Part shown: positions 6,510 to 12,110 of the stretch, piece by piece
Numbering within the stretch: position 1 is the first letter of the stretch
How the letters are laid out: every line of letters begins with the position of its first letter
From: Candidatus Nitrosopolaris rasttigaisensis
Lineage (GTDB): Archaea > Thermoproteota > Nitrososphaeria > Nitrososphaerales > Nitrososphaeraceae
Length of the DNA: 12,417 nt
Assembly (NCBI GenBank): GCA_933226995.1
Contig: CAKOFP010000355.1
Coordinates: forward strand, 1 to 12,417
Direction of reading: 5' to 3'
The notes under the pieces: model-generated
Told to the model about the DNA's origin: nothing
Database searches by the model: none
The model's input: only the letters and a program-made list of their open reading frames with translations
Made by a program: the position numbers and the translations under genes

Positions 6510-6526
6510 TGATTTTTTTTTAATCA
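6510..6526 (+). terminator. Second T-tract (T9) within a small dyad
   Basis: TGATT and AATCA flank a continuous run, giving nine T in all (6513-6521). It probably acts as a backup terminator that protects the convergent trmI gene from read-through. On the minus strand the run is A, so it does not terminate trmI. Confidence 0.45.
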
Positions 6527-6554
6527 GTGCCTCTGTCTGTTATCTGTTATTGTA

Positions 6555-7331
6555 TTAATCTAACATATTGCTGGCCTTTCTCGCGAATATCAGATATGTG
6601 GTATGCCCAATCATCCTCATCGAAGGTCTGCTCATGCCTTCTCTTGCCTCTATATTTCGAATCATCAGTTCAACACAGTCTACATCAATGAAATTATTTT
6701 GTTTTAGTTCTGTTGCGGACTTTTCCAACTGATTCATAGTCGGACAAATGGCGACGAATGCACCGCTAGGCTTCAACGCCCGATAGACTTGGCTGATCAT
6801 GGTCCAGGGGTCACCAAGATCGACTATGGCTGCGTCGACATCTTCTATGTCAAGACCAAGGTGAGGGTCGTGTAAATGAGTTGTAACATATGCTGTCATC
6901 GCAGCCTTTTCTAGATTGCGCTTGGCAATTTCAATAAAATCCGGATTTACGTCGAAAGTGTAAATGTGCCCACTAGGCTTTACAATGCTGGCCAGAAAAG
7001 TAGTAAGAGCTCCACTCCCAGTGCCGATCTCGAGTACCTTTGATCCGTTTTTCAATCCCGTTCGAGCTACTATATATCCCAAATCTTTTGGATATATGAT
7101 CTGGGTCCTTCGTTCAGATTTCATTATAAAGTCGTGAATAGTTGGCTCCACTAGGTGGATAAGTTTTCCTTCGCTGGTTTTAACGATGCTACCATATTCT
7201 AATCCAATAATCGATGAGACATCGATTACTCCGAGATGCGTGTGTACTTTCTTTTCACAATTAACCCGCGTCAGCCATTTTTTTCTCGATGTGTGAAAAA
7301 GCATAACGTAGGAACCTTCCTGAATCGTCAT
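6555..7331 (-). CDS. trmI: tRNA (adenine-N1)-methyltransferase TrmI
   Basis: A 258-residue class I SAM-dependent methyltransferase of the TrmI/Gcd14 family, making 1-methyladenosine in the T-loop of tRNA (positions 57/58 in archaea), normally as a tetramer. An N-terminal beta-rich domain (about 1-75) precedes the catalytic core. Motif I is LEIGTGSGALT (100-110); Asp127 in YTFDVNP should contact the ribose of SAM; motif IV is DLGDPW (171-176; DLPDPW in many homologues); and the conserved SMRMIGHTTYLIFARK lies at 237-252. The frame extends six codons further to a TTG, but the ATG at 7331 gives the family's usual MxIxEGxYVML beginning and lies about 32 bases after a TATA-like box. No T-tract follows the gene on its own strand. 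Divergent from the HAD gene and convergent with DUF192. Confidence 0.94.
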   Translation of the reverse strand: MTIQEGSYVMLFHTSRKKWLTRVNCEKKVHTHLGVIDVSSIIGLEYGSIVKTSEGKLIHLVEPTIHDFIMKSERRTQIIYPKDLGYIVARTGLKNGSKVLEIGTGSGALTTFLASIVKPSGHIYTFDVNPDFIEIAKRNLEKAAMTAYVTTHLHDPHLGLDIEDVDAAIVDLGDPWTMISQVYRALKPSGAFVAICPTMNQLEKSATELKQNNFIDVDCVELMIRNIEAREGMSRPSMRMIGHTTYLIFARKASNMLD

Positions 7332-7359
7332 TAACAAAAAATAACACAAGTTACAGGAG

Positions 7360-7367
7360 ATAAAAAT
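7360..7367 (-). promoter_or_regulatory. TATA-like box for trmI
   Basis: The minus strand reads TTTTTATC, centred about 32 bases before the ATG at 7331. Predicted initiation falls 3-6 bases before the start codon, and downstream of the alternative TTG start, which argues against the longer protein. Confidence 0.5.
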
Positions 7368-7472
7368 CCTTCTTGGTGTAGAGTCGTTACTCGGAACATT
7401 ATTGTTTGATAAATAAAGATGATATATGATAACAACAAAAAACCACTTGACTTGGTGCTGAAGCTACCGTAA

Positions 7473-7485
7473 ACTGCATCGCAGT
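7473..7485. repeat. Small inverted repeat upstream of HAD-DHH operon
   Basis: ACTGC-ATC-GCAGT, a perfect 5-base dyad ending 13 bases before the TATA box of the HAD gene. The position suits a transcription-factor site but the dyad is short enough to occur by chance. Confidence 0.3.
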
Positions 7486-7498
7486 GTGTGATATGTCA

Positions 7499-7507
7499 TT
7501 TATAAGG
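7499..7507 (+). promoter_or_regulatory. TATA box of the HAD-DHH operon
   Basis: TTTATAAGG is one of the clearest TATA boxes in the window. Its centre at about 7503 predicts initiation near 7528, between the GTG at 7518 and the ATG at 7539. Confidence 0.55.
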
Positions 7508-7538
7508 TATTTAACCTGTGGCTTATACAGACGATTTA

Positions 7539-8207
7539 ATGAAGGGGGTTATCTTCGATCTAGATGGCGTCTTAGTAGATTCCATGCCAATGCATTTTGA
7601 GGCATGGAAGGTAGCATTTAGCGAAGTAGCAAATATCGAAGTTGATGAAAGGACAATTTATTTGCTTGAGGGAATGCGAGGTATTGAATTAGTCAGAAAC
7701 ATTTTTGAGCTCAAGCGAATTGGACCGTTTGATGAATCGATTTTAACGCAGGTTACAAAAAGAAAAGATGAATATTTCAGAAAGATATTTAGTTTCAAAC
7801 CTTTTGAGGGCGTGAAGGAGTTGGTTACAAACCTAAGATGTCGTAAGGCAGTAGTCAGCGGTTCTGCGAAAAAAGATGTTGAGAGAATTTTAGGCCAAGC
7901 CATTGGATTCGGGAAGGAGCAGTTTGACGTTGTAATTACCGCGGACGAGGTTACGAAAGGAAAGCCGGATCCATCCTCACTACTTTCAGCAGTGGAGAAA
8001 CTGAATCTCAAGACAACTGATGCGCTAGTAGTCGAAAACGCACCTTTAGGTGTTGAGGCAGCCAATAGAGCCGGTATCCCCTGCGTAGTAGTCTTGAATA
8101 ATACACCTCTAGATACAACAGATTTCAAATCCCTAATATCAGAGGAAAGAATTCTCAAACGGACAGAATCGGCTTTCAACTTTATGCAGAAGTGGTGTAA
8201 TGAATGA
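7539..8207 (+). CDS. HAD-superfamily phosphatase, beta-phosphoglucomutase-like
   Basis: A 222-residue haloacid-dehalogenase-fold phosphohydrolase with a helical C1 cap. Motif I is FDLDGVLVDS (Asp7 nucleophile, Asp9 acid/base); motif II is VVSGS with Ser107; motif III is Lys142 in GKPDP; motif IV is VENAPLGVEAANRAG with Glu166. This arrangement matches the beta-phosphoglucomutase/phosphoglycolate-phosphatase branch; the substrate cannot be assigned. Asn167 sits where many members carry Asp in motif IV, a variation also common in archaeal members. Start choice: a GTG at 7518 would add seven residues, but the TATA box at 7499 predicts transcription beginning after it, so the ATG at 7539 is preferred; it also gives the usual MKxVIFDLDG beginning. 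The stop overlaps the next start (ATGA), so it is cotranscribed and probably translationally coupled with the DHH gene. Confidence 0.9.
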   Translation: MKGVIFDLDGVLVDSMPMHFEAWKVAFSEVANIEVDERTIYLLEGMRGIELVRNIFELKRIGPFDESILTQVTKRKDEYFRKIFSFKPFEGVKELVTNLRCRKAVVSGSAKKDVERILGQAIGFGKEQFDVVITADEVTKGKPDPSSLLSAVEKLNLKTTDALVVENAPLGVEAANRAGIPCVVVLNNTPLDTTDFKSLISEERILKRTESAFNFMQKWCNE

Positions 8208-9181
8208 AAGTGATTATATTTTCTCATGAGTCTGATCTTGACGGGCTATTTTCGGCTGCTATCGGGTTGATTCGATATCCGCAAGCACGGCTTGTATTTC
8301 TCAATTATGGTGCGGAGAGCTTTATAAAAATGAGAGGGTTCGTCGAGTCCGCAACCAGTTTCTCGCAGGAGATGGGTATAGTCGTCATTTCAGATTTAGG
8401 GCTCAGCTCTGACCCTAGTGTGATCGATACATGTAGAGAAACCTTCTCAATAGCCAAGAAAAAAAACTGGAGTATCATCTGGATCGACCATCATCCTTGG
8501 CCTGAGAACGCGATCCAGGGTATCGAACCTTACGCTGAGCTTGTGTTGGACAGTGTCAGTTCGAAGTGCGCCGCAGAGTTGATTTATGAACAATTTCTGC
8601 CAGGACACCGCCTGGCAGAAAAACTTGCAAGTCTAGCCCATACAATGGATTACTTCACAAATGATCAATATCTAACTCCTACTTCAGAACTAATAAAATA
8701 CTATCATAACTTCCCTGATTGCTACACCCGCCTCATCGATCTCGCACAGAAATCTTCGCATGGGATACTATGGGATATTGAAATGCAAACAGATTACAAC
8801 GAATATGCGCTATTGCGAGACGAGGCAAAGGAACGCGTATTTTCAACGATGCGAATACGAGAGATTCATAATATCAAGATCGCATTCATACAATCATCAC
8901 CCTTCATTCAGAACAGTTTATTTTCGGATGAAGTTTTCAAAAAAACTGGCGTGGATCTTGCTATGGTTTACAGCACGGATGGCAGAGTAAGTATAAGACG
9001 TAATAACAATAAGATTTCTTGTAATGATATCGCAGCGAACTTGCCTGAAGGAGGCGGTCACATATTCGCAGCAGGTGCAACTTTTCGCAGTAATCCAAGT
9101 GATATTGAGTCGGTTATATTGGAGTTGGAGCGCGCGGTTTTGACAACCCTGGAAAAAACTGATACGGCAGTCAATCTGTGA
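8204..9181 (+). CDS. DHH-family phosphoesterase
   Basis: A 325-residue DHH/DHHA1 phosphoesterase, a two-metal (Mn) enzyme group that includes nanoRNase, pAp phosphatase, cyclic-dinucleotide phosphodiesterases and RecJ. Metal-binding motifs are SHESDLDG (7-14, with His8, Asp11 and Asp13), Asp64 in VISDLGLS, DHH itself at 95-97 in WIDHHPW, and Asp149 in HTMDY. The C-terminal DHHA1 substrate-binding domain carries GGGH (283-286) followed by AAG. The length fits archaeal stand-alone DHH proteins rather than RecJ. The substrate is unclear: short RNA, pAp and cyclic dinucleotides are all possible. Its ATG overlaps the HAD stop by four bases, suggesting that the two phosphate-removing enzymes act in one pathway. 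A striking 11-base inverted repeat lies within codons 131-140. Confidence 0.92.
   Translation: MKVIIFSHESDLDGLFSAAIGLIRYPQARLVFLNYGAESFIKMRGFVESATSFSQEMGIVVISDLGLSSDPSVIDTCRETFSIAKKKNWSIIWIDHHPWPENAIQGIEPYAELVLDSVSSKCAAELIYEQFLPGHRLAEKLASLAHTMDYFTNDQYLTPTSELIKYYHNFPDCYTRLIDLAQKSSHGILWDIEMQTDYNEYALLRDEAKERVFSTMRIREIHNIKIAFIQSSPFIQNSLFSDEVFKKTGVDLAMVYSTDGRVSIRRNNNKISCNDIAANLPEGGGHIFAAGATFRSNPSDIESVILELERAVLTTLEKTDTAVNL
8594..8621. repeat. Perfect 11-base inverted repeat inside the DHH gene
   Basis: TTTCTGCCAGG (8594-8604) and CCTGGCAGAAA (8611-8621) flank a 6-base loop ACACCG. The hairpin would form in the mRNA about 390 bases into the gene. It falls in a region of the protein (FLPGHRLAEK) where the surrounding residues follow the family, so it is part of the gene and not an insertion. 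Confidence 0.7.
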
Positions 9182-9416
9182 AGTCGTTCAAGTTTTAATC
9201 TGTTTAGGAAAAGGGACAGAACATAGACGATTGGACGATCGGTAATCATCGCTGATTGTGATATTAAGTCCAAGCTTACTATGCCCGCTAAGGCTAACAG
9301 ATAAAACACACGCTCTTTGCATTTGTTTGTCAGGGATTGCTGAAATTAGTGGTGAACCAAATTACAAGGAATCAAAGAAAATTAAAGAAGGTCTGGATTC
9401 GTGTCTCATAATGGAA

Positions 9417-9425
9417 TTTATATAG
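9417..9425 (+). promoter_or_regulatory. TATA box of the sua5 operon
   Basis: TTTATATAG, a near-consensus archaeal TATA box centred exactly 26 bases before the ATG at 9447. It supports a leaderless start and the long N-terminus of the protein. Confidence 0.65.
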
Positions 9426-9446
9426 ATTTTGCCAATCAATTAGTAG

Positions 9447-10100
9447 ATGGAGAGGGGGTCTGGAAATAATAAATTTAAAGTCTACCAGTGTAATAAGAGA
9501 GGGCACACTTTAAAATGCGCATCGATCGTAAAAACTGGGGGGGTAATAGTGTATCCCACGGATACGGTATATGGAATTGGTTGCAATCCATATTTGGAGG
9601 AAGCAGTCGAAAGAATCTTCGAAATAAAGGGTCGAAATAAAACCAATCCTTTTCCCATTTTAGCATCAAACCTGCAGGACATAGAAAAAATTGCTTTACT
9701 CGGTAAAATCGGTAAACAGTTGGCTAATATATTATTGCCATGCGCCCTTACCATAATCTCCACACTTATTGATACACGAATTTCCACAAAGGTGACCGCA
9801 GGTAAAACAACCGTCGGAGTCCGAGTTCCGGATAATAAATGCGCAGTTGCTCTGTTGAAGCATTGCAAATATCTTGTTGGTACCAGTGCAAACAAATCAG
9901 GTGAGAATCCTTCAAATTCAATCTCTGAGGTGATTTTGTCGTCGTTGAGAGGATTCGACGCGATTTTGGACGGAGGTAATATTAGACAAGGGAGTGCATC
10001 AACTATTTTGGATCTGTCAGGACGCGTCCCCAAGATAATTCGGGAAGGAGCAATCTCATCGGAGGAAATTGCCAGGGTTCTTTCAACAAGCAACAACTGA
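9447..10100 (+). CDS. sua5: Threonylcarbamoyl-AMP synthase (Sua5/YrdC/TsaC)
   Basis: A 217-residue YrdC-domain protein that condenses threonine, bicarbonate and ATP into threonylcarbamoyl-AMP, the first step of t6A37 modification of ANN-decoding tRNAs. Conserved segments are VYPTDTVYGIGCN (35-47), KGRNKTNPFPIL (61-72, with the ATP-binding Lys61/Arg63 pair), TVGVRVPDN (122-130) and GTSANKSGENPS (145-156). The C-terminal Sua5 domain of longer archaeal forms is absent, so this is the short TsaC-type architecture. The usual WPGPLT-like motif is LPCALT here (97-102), losing Trp and Gly, which is unusual. Residues 1-20 are a basic, non-conserved lead-in. The gene lies seven bases before a THUMP-protein gene, with which it should be cotranscribed, and converges on cgi121, whose product acts later in the same pathway. 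Confidence 0.93.
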   Translation: MERGSGNNKFKVYQCNKRGHTLKCASIVKTGGVIVYPTDTVYGIGCNPYLEEAVERIFEIKGRNKTNPFPILASNLQDIEKIALLGKIGKQLANILLPCALTIISTLIDTRISTKVTAGKTTVGVRVPDNKCAVALLKHCKYLVGTSANKSGENPSNSISEVILSSLRGFDAILDGGNIRQGSASTILDLSGRVPKIIREGAISSEEIARVLSTSNN

Positions 10101-10107
10101 TCTAGTT

Positions 10108-10644
10108 ATGGACTTTAATCTCATAGTTTCGACATATAGACATCGAGAAGACGATGCGCAAAACGAACTCCACGACATACTTGAAATGTTTGGAGATCCA
10201 AAACCAGGGTCAGACATTACTGACCTTGTCGGTATCTTGATAGGGCATACCGAGCTTGAACCCTTTGAAGTAGTGAAGAGAATCAAGGAACTAGTCCATG
10301 ACGAACCCTGGCGTGTAAGATACATTCTCAGACTTATTCCCGTAGAGTTCGCTTTTACTGAGGACGGACTGGATTCTATTAAAAAAGCTGCGAATCGACT
10401 CGCTTCAAAGATGCAAAAATTTGAGACCTTTAGGATAACTGTCGAAAGGAGAAATACTTCATTGCGTTCTTCTGAAATAATTGCAACCGTTGGTTCAGAA
10501 ATTGACAATAGAGTAGATCTAGAAAATCCCAATTGGATCGTACTGGTGGAAATAATCGGAAAACTTGTTGGGATCTCCGTTTTAAGGCCAAATGAAATAT
10601 TCAGCTCGCTCATAGAGAAGCGACAAGGGGGGACCGTTACTTAG
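10108..10644 (+). CDS. THUMP-domain RNA-binding protein, Tan1-like
   Basis: A 178-residue protein resembling archaeal COG1818/Tan1. The N-terminal part (about 1-55, starting MDFNLIVSTYRHRED) is the Tan1-type alpha/beta lead-in. The THUMP domain follows (about 60-165), with FRITVERRNTSLRSSEII, the VGSEIDNRVDLENPNW segment and a closing IVLVEIIGKLVGISVL strand. THUMP domains bind the tRNA 3' acceptor end; eukaryotic Tan1 assists the acetyltransferase that makes ac4C12 in tRNA, so an adaptor role in tRNA modification is inferred, with no catalytic domain present. The ATG at 10108 is preferred because upstream codons overlap sua5 and encode nothing conserved. It is second in the operon with sua5. 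Its 3' end overlaps the convergent cgi121 by eight bases. Confidence 0.85.
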   Translation: MDFNLIVSTYRHREDDAQNELHDILEMFGDPKPGSDITDLVGILIGHTELEPFEVVKRIKELVHDEPWRVRYILRLIPVEFAFTEDGLDSIKKAANRLASKMQKFETFRITVERRNTSLRSSEIIATVGSEIDNRVDLENPNWIVLVEIIGKLVGISVLRPNEIFSSLIEKRQGGTVT

Positions 10645-11155
10645 TCAGCAAGGCTGCCCTTTCCGATAGATAGCTAGTGAAGGCATCATCATTTGATAAA
10701 AATTTATTCAATTGGACTCCGAGCCGCATGCAAATAAGTTCTTTCTTTCTGTTGCTTGGTTTTAAGACAGAGTCGTCTATCTTAAGATGCGTATTACATA
10801 TACGTCTAGTAACTTTTATCAACTTCTTTTTTTCTTTTGAGAAAAGAATAAAGCAGCCTGGTGATTGATTCTTTAAGCCAATGTCCCTTAAAGCTATCGA
10901 TATTTGATCTGTACAGGAAATTCGAAGAAGAAGATCCATTTCGGGTCTATTTACCAATGTGATTTTTCTTTTTTCTGACTCGATAGTGATTTTTAAGGCT
11001 TGGAGAATGTGTTCGATTCCATAGACAGCACCTGCCCATACAGCCTGCATCGACACCCCTCCATTCGAGGTTTTTCGTAAATCATCAATATATTCGCCGA
11101 CATCTTTCACATCTAAATCGGACACTCCTATAACTGTCGTGAATATATTACCCAC
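10637..11155 (-). CDS. cgi121: KEOPS complex subunit Cgi121
   Basis: A 172-residue protein matching the Cgi121/TPRKB family. Cgi121 is an outer subunit of KEOPS that binds Bud32 and captures the 3' end of tRNA; KEOPS transfers the threonylcarbamoyl group to A37, after Sua5 has made the intermediate. Family-like features are VYGIEHILQALKITIE (helix after the first strands, about 44-59), RPEMDLLLRISCTDQISIAL (where most members have a GxRQI-type turn, here CTDQI) and the DIGLKNQSPGCFILFS beta segment. The C-terminal helices are less conserved but of normal length. The start is GTG at 11155; no other plausible start codon lies in frame between it and the TATA-like box at 11194-11202, implying a leader of about 17 bases, longer than the window's norm. 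Internal Met36 is a less likely alternative. Convergent with, and overlapping, the THUMP gene. Confidence 0.8.
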   Translation of the reverse strand: MGNIFTTVIGVSDLDVKDVGEYIDDLRKTSNGGVSMQAVWAGAVYGIEHILQALKITIESEKRKITLVNRPEMDLLLRISCTDQISIALRDIGLKNQSPGCFILFSKEKKKLIKVTRRICNTHLKIDDSVLKPSNRKKELICMRLGVQLNKFLSNDDAFTSYLSERAALLTK

Positions 11156-11193
11156 TTTGTGTATTCGGTTCTGGTGTTTCAGGGACTTCCTCT

Positions 11194-11202
11194 CTTATAA
11201 TT
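11194..11202 (-). promoter_or_regulatory. TATA-like box for cgi121
   Basis: The minus strand reads AATTATAAG, centred 43 bases before the GTG at 11155. Predicted initiation is near 11172. Confidence 0.45.
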
Positions 11203-11324
11203 AAGATGTATGCCGTAAGCGAAGCTAGTATTCAAAAGTCGAATATCGATCATAATCATAACAGTCATTTTAATATCTGTATTCCTATTACATGCTAAAA
11301 AGATTTTCGAGATTAGTTAAGAAC

Positions 11325-11361
11325 TCACGTCCGTGAATCGGCGAGATGAATTCAGCTGAAT
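11325..11361. repeat. Two adjacent dyads in the moaD-cgi121 gap
   Basis: TCACG-TC-CGTGA (11325-11336) and the perfect 12-base palindrome ATTCAGCTGAAT (11350-11361). They lie between the end of the ubiquitin-like gene and the cgi121 promoter, too far from either start to be a standard operator, and could be protein-binding sites or part of a small RNA. Apart from these and the flanking promoter and terminator, the 277-base gap shows nothing. Confidence 0.35.
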
Positions 11362-11404
11362 CTTCCAGCTTGCAAAAATTAACATGTACGTCGATGGTGT
11401 GAAT

Positions 11405-11410
11405 AAAAAA
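11405..11410 (-). terminator. T6 terminator of the S17e operon
   Basis: The minus strand shows TTTTTT beginning 22 bases after the stop codon of the ubiquitin-like gene, preceded by a small hairpin GAGT-GATA-ACTC. This marks the end of the two-gene transcript and its separation from cgi121. Confidence 0.5.
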
Positions 11411-11432
11411 TCAAGAGTTATCACTCCCACTC

Positions 11433-11702
11433 TCATGCATGTCTCGGGCTGCCGCCATGTACAACTGTTACAATAGTAACGGTATCTCCACTCTCTATTA
11501 CGGTATTATTGCCACCAAGTAAGGAAGATTCAACACCATTAACTGCTATCAAAATGTTATGAGGACTCAAAACCTCTGGTTCCTTGACGTCACGCCGTAA
11601 CAGCATTAGTATTTCAGATAAGGAGAGAGTAGACTCCTCTAGGATAATTGATGGCTTGCCAACCGCTTTTTTCACGCCGCCTAGGAGTCTCACGTTTATC
11701 AT
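11433..11702 (-). CDS. MoaD/ThiS-type ubiquitin-fold protein with a tail after Gly-Gly
   Basis: An 89-residue beta-grasp protein of the MoaD/ThiS/SAMP family. Family features are the opening MINVRLLGGVKKAVG, the acidic loop with LSLSEILMLLRR, the ILIAVNGVESSLLGGNN strand-turn, and ESGDTVTIVTVVHGG. These proteins are activated at a terminal Gly-Gly by an E1-like enzyme, to carry sulfur (molybdopterin, thiamin or tRNA thiolation) or to be conjugated to proteins. Here Gly83-Gly84 is not terminal: SPRHA follows before the TGA. As in ubiquitin, Urm-like and QbsE-type precursors, the tail would have to be removed before activation; a JAMM protease gene starts nearby at 12111. Which pathway it serves is not evident, as no moaE, thiazole or E1 gene is in the window. 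The ATG lies 14 bases after the S17e stop, in the same operon. Confidence 0.88.
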   Translation of the reverse strand: MINVRLLGGVKKAVGKPSIILEESTLSLSEILMLLRRDVKEPEVLSPHNILIAVNGVESSLLGGNNTVIESGDTVTIVTVVHGGSPRHA

Positions 11703-11716
11703 GATTCATAATGCGT

Positions 11717-11935
11717 CTATTGTATTTCCGGCTCTGTTGTTCTGTCTGATGAACCTTTTTCTGTAGTTTCCCTGCGAAGATTTGCCGTGATGAATCCAGC
11801 TATTCTATTTCTGAGCAATTTGGACCTTACAATAGCTATTTTCTTAAGAGTCACTTTGTTTTGATCAAAATCTGTACCGAAACTTTCTGCATACCTTTCC
11901 AAAATTTCAGTAGAAATCCGCTTAATTCTATCCAT
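11717..11935 (-). CDS. rps17e: 30S ribosomal protein S17e
   Basis: A 72-residue archaeal/eukaryotic-type small-subunit ribosomal protein. The core matches the family: DRIKRISTEILERYAE, then FGTDFDQNK (the conserved DFxxNK segment) and SKLLRNRIAGFIT (the LRNxIAGYIT segment). The family has no bacterial counterpart, which supports archaeal origin. After about residue 53 comes a hydrophilic Thr/Glu/Arg tail without conservation. The start ATG has a TATA-like box 26-29 bases upstream, so the mRNA is practically leaderless. It leads a two-gene operon with the ubiquitin-like gene, so production of that protein may track ribosome synthesis. Divergent from the JAMM gene. Confidence 0.9.
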   Translation of the reverse strand: MDRIKRISTEILERYAESFGTDFDQNKVTLKKIAIVRSKLLRNRIAGFITANLRRETTEKGSSDRTTEPEIQ

Positions 11936-11957
11936 TCACCAAAATGTTAACAAGACG

Positions 11958-11968
11958 TAATTTTATCT
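11958..11968 (-). promoter_or_regulatory. TATA-like box of the S17e operon
   Basis: The minus strand reads GATAAAATTA, centred about 29 bases before the ATG at 11935. Confidence 0.5.
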
Positions 11969-12077
11969 TATTGAAACCGCGAGGTAGAAAGGTGACTCAC
12001 GTTGGTGTCTTGTCTGCTGTCATGTGTGCGCAAAATACAATAAAAGTTATTGTATAGGATTATTGCAGACGACTCGT

Positions 12078-12088
12078 AAGATAAATAG
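12078..12088 (+). promoter_or_regulatory. TATA-like box of the JAMM gene
   Basis: AAGATAAATAG is centred 27 bases before the ATG at 12111, indicating a leaderless start. Confidence 0.5.
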
Positions 12089-12110
12089 GATAGACTGCTC
12101 TGTAGGGCGT

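Noticed and set aside
7658..8227. Open frame antisense to the HAD gene
   Set aside because: No recognisable motif; the plus strand carries all four HAD motifs in order.
9182..9446. 265-base gap between DHH and sua5, searched for C/D-box RNA or tRNA
   Set aside because: No RTGATGA/CTGA pairing at usual spacing and no cloverleaf; only the sua5 promoter is convincing.
9482..10096. Long open frame antisense to sua5
   Set aside because: Its translation shows no domain, while the plus frame matches YrdC throughout with a TATA box at the right distance.
10083..10613. Long open frame antisense to the THUMP gene
   Set aside because: Serine-rich low-information translation; the plus strand encodes a recognisable THUMP domain.
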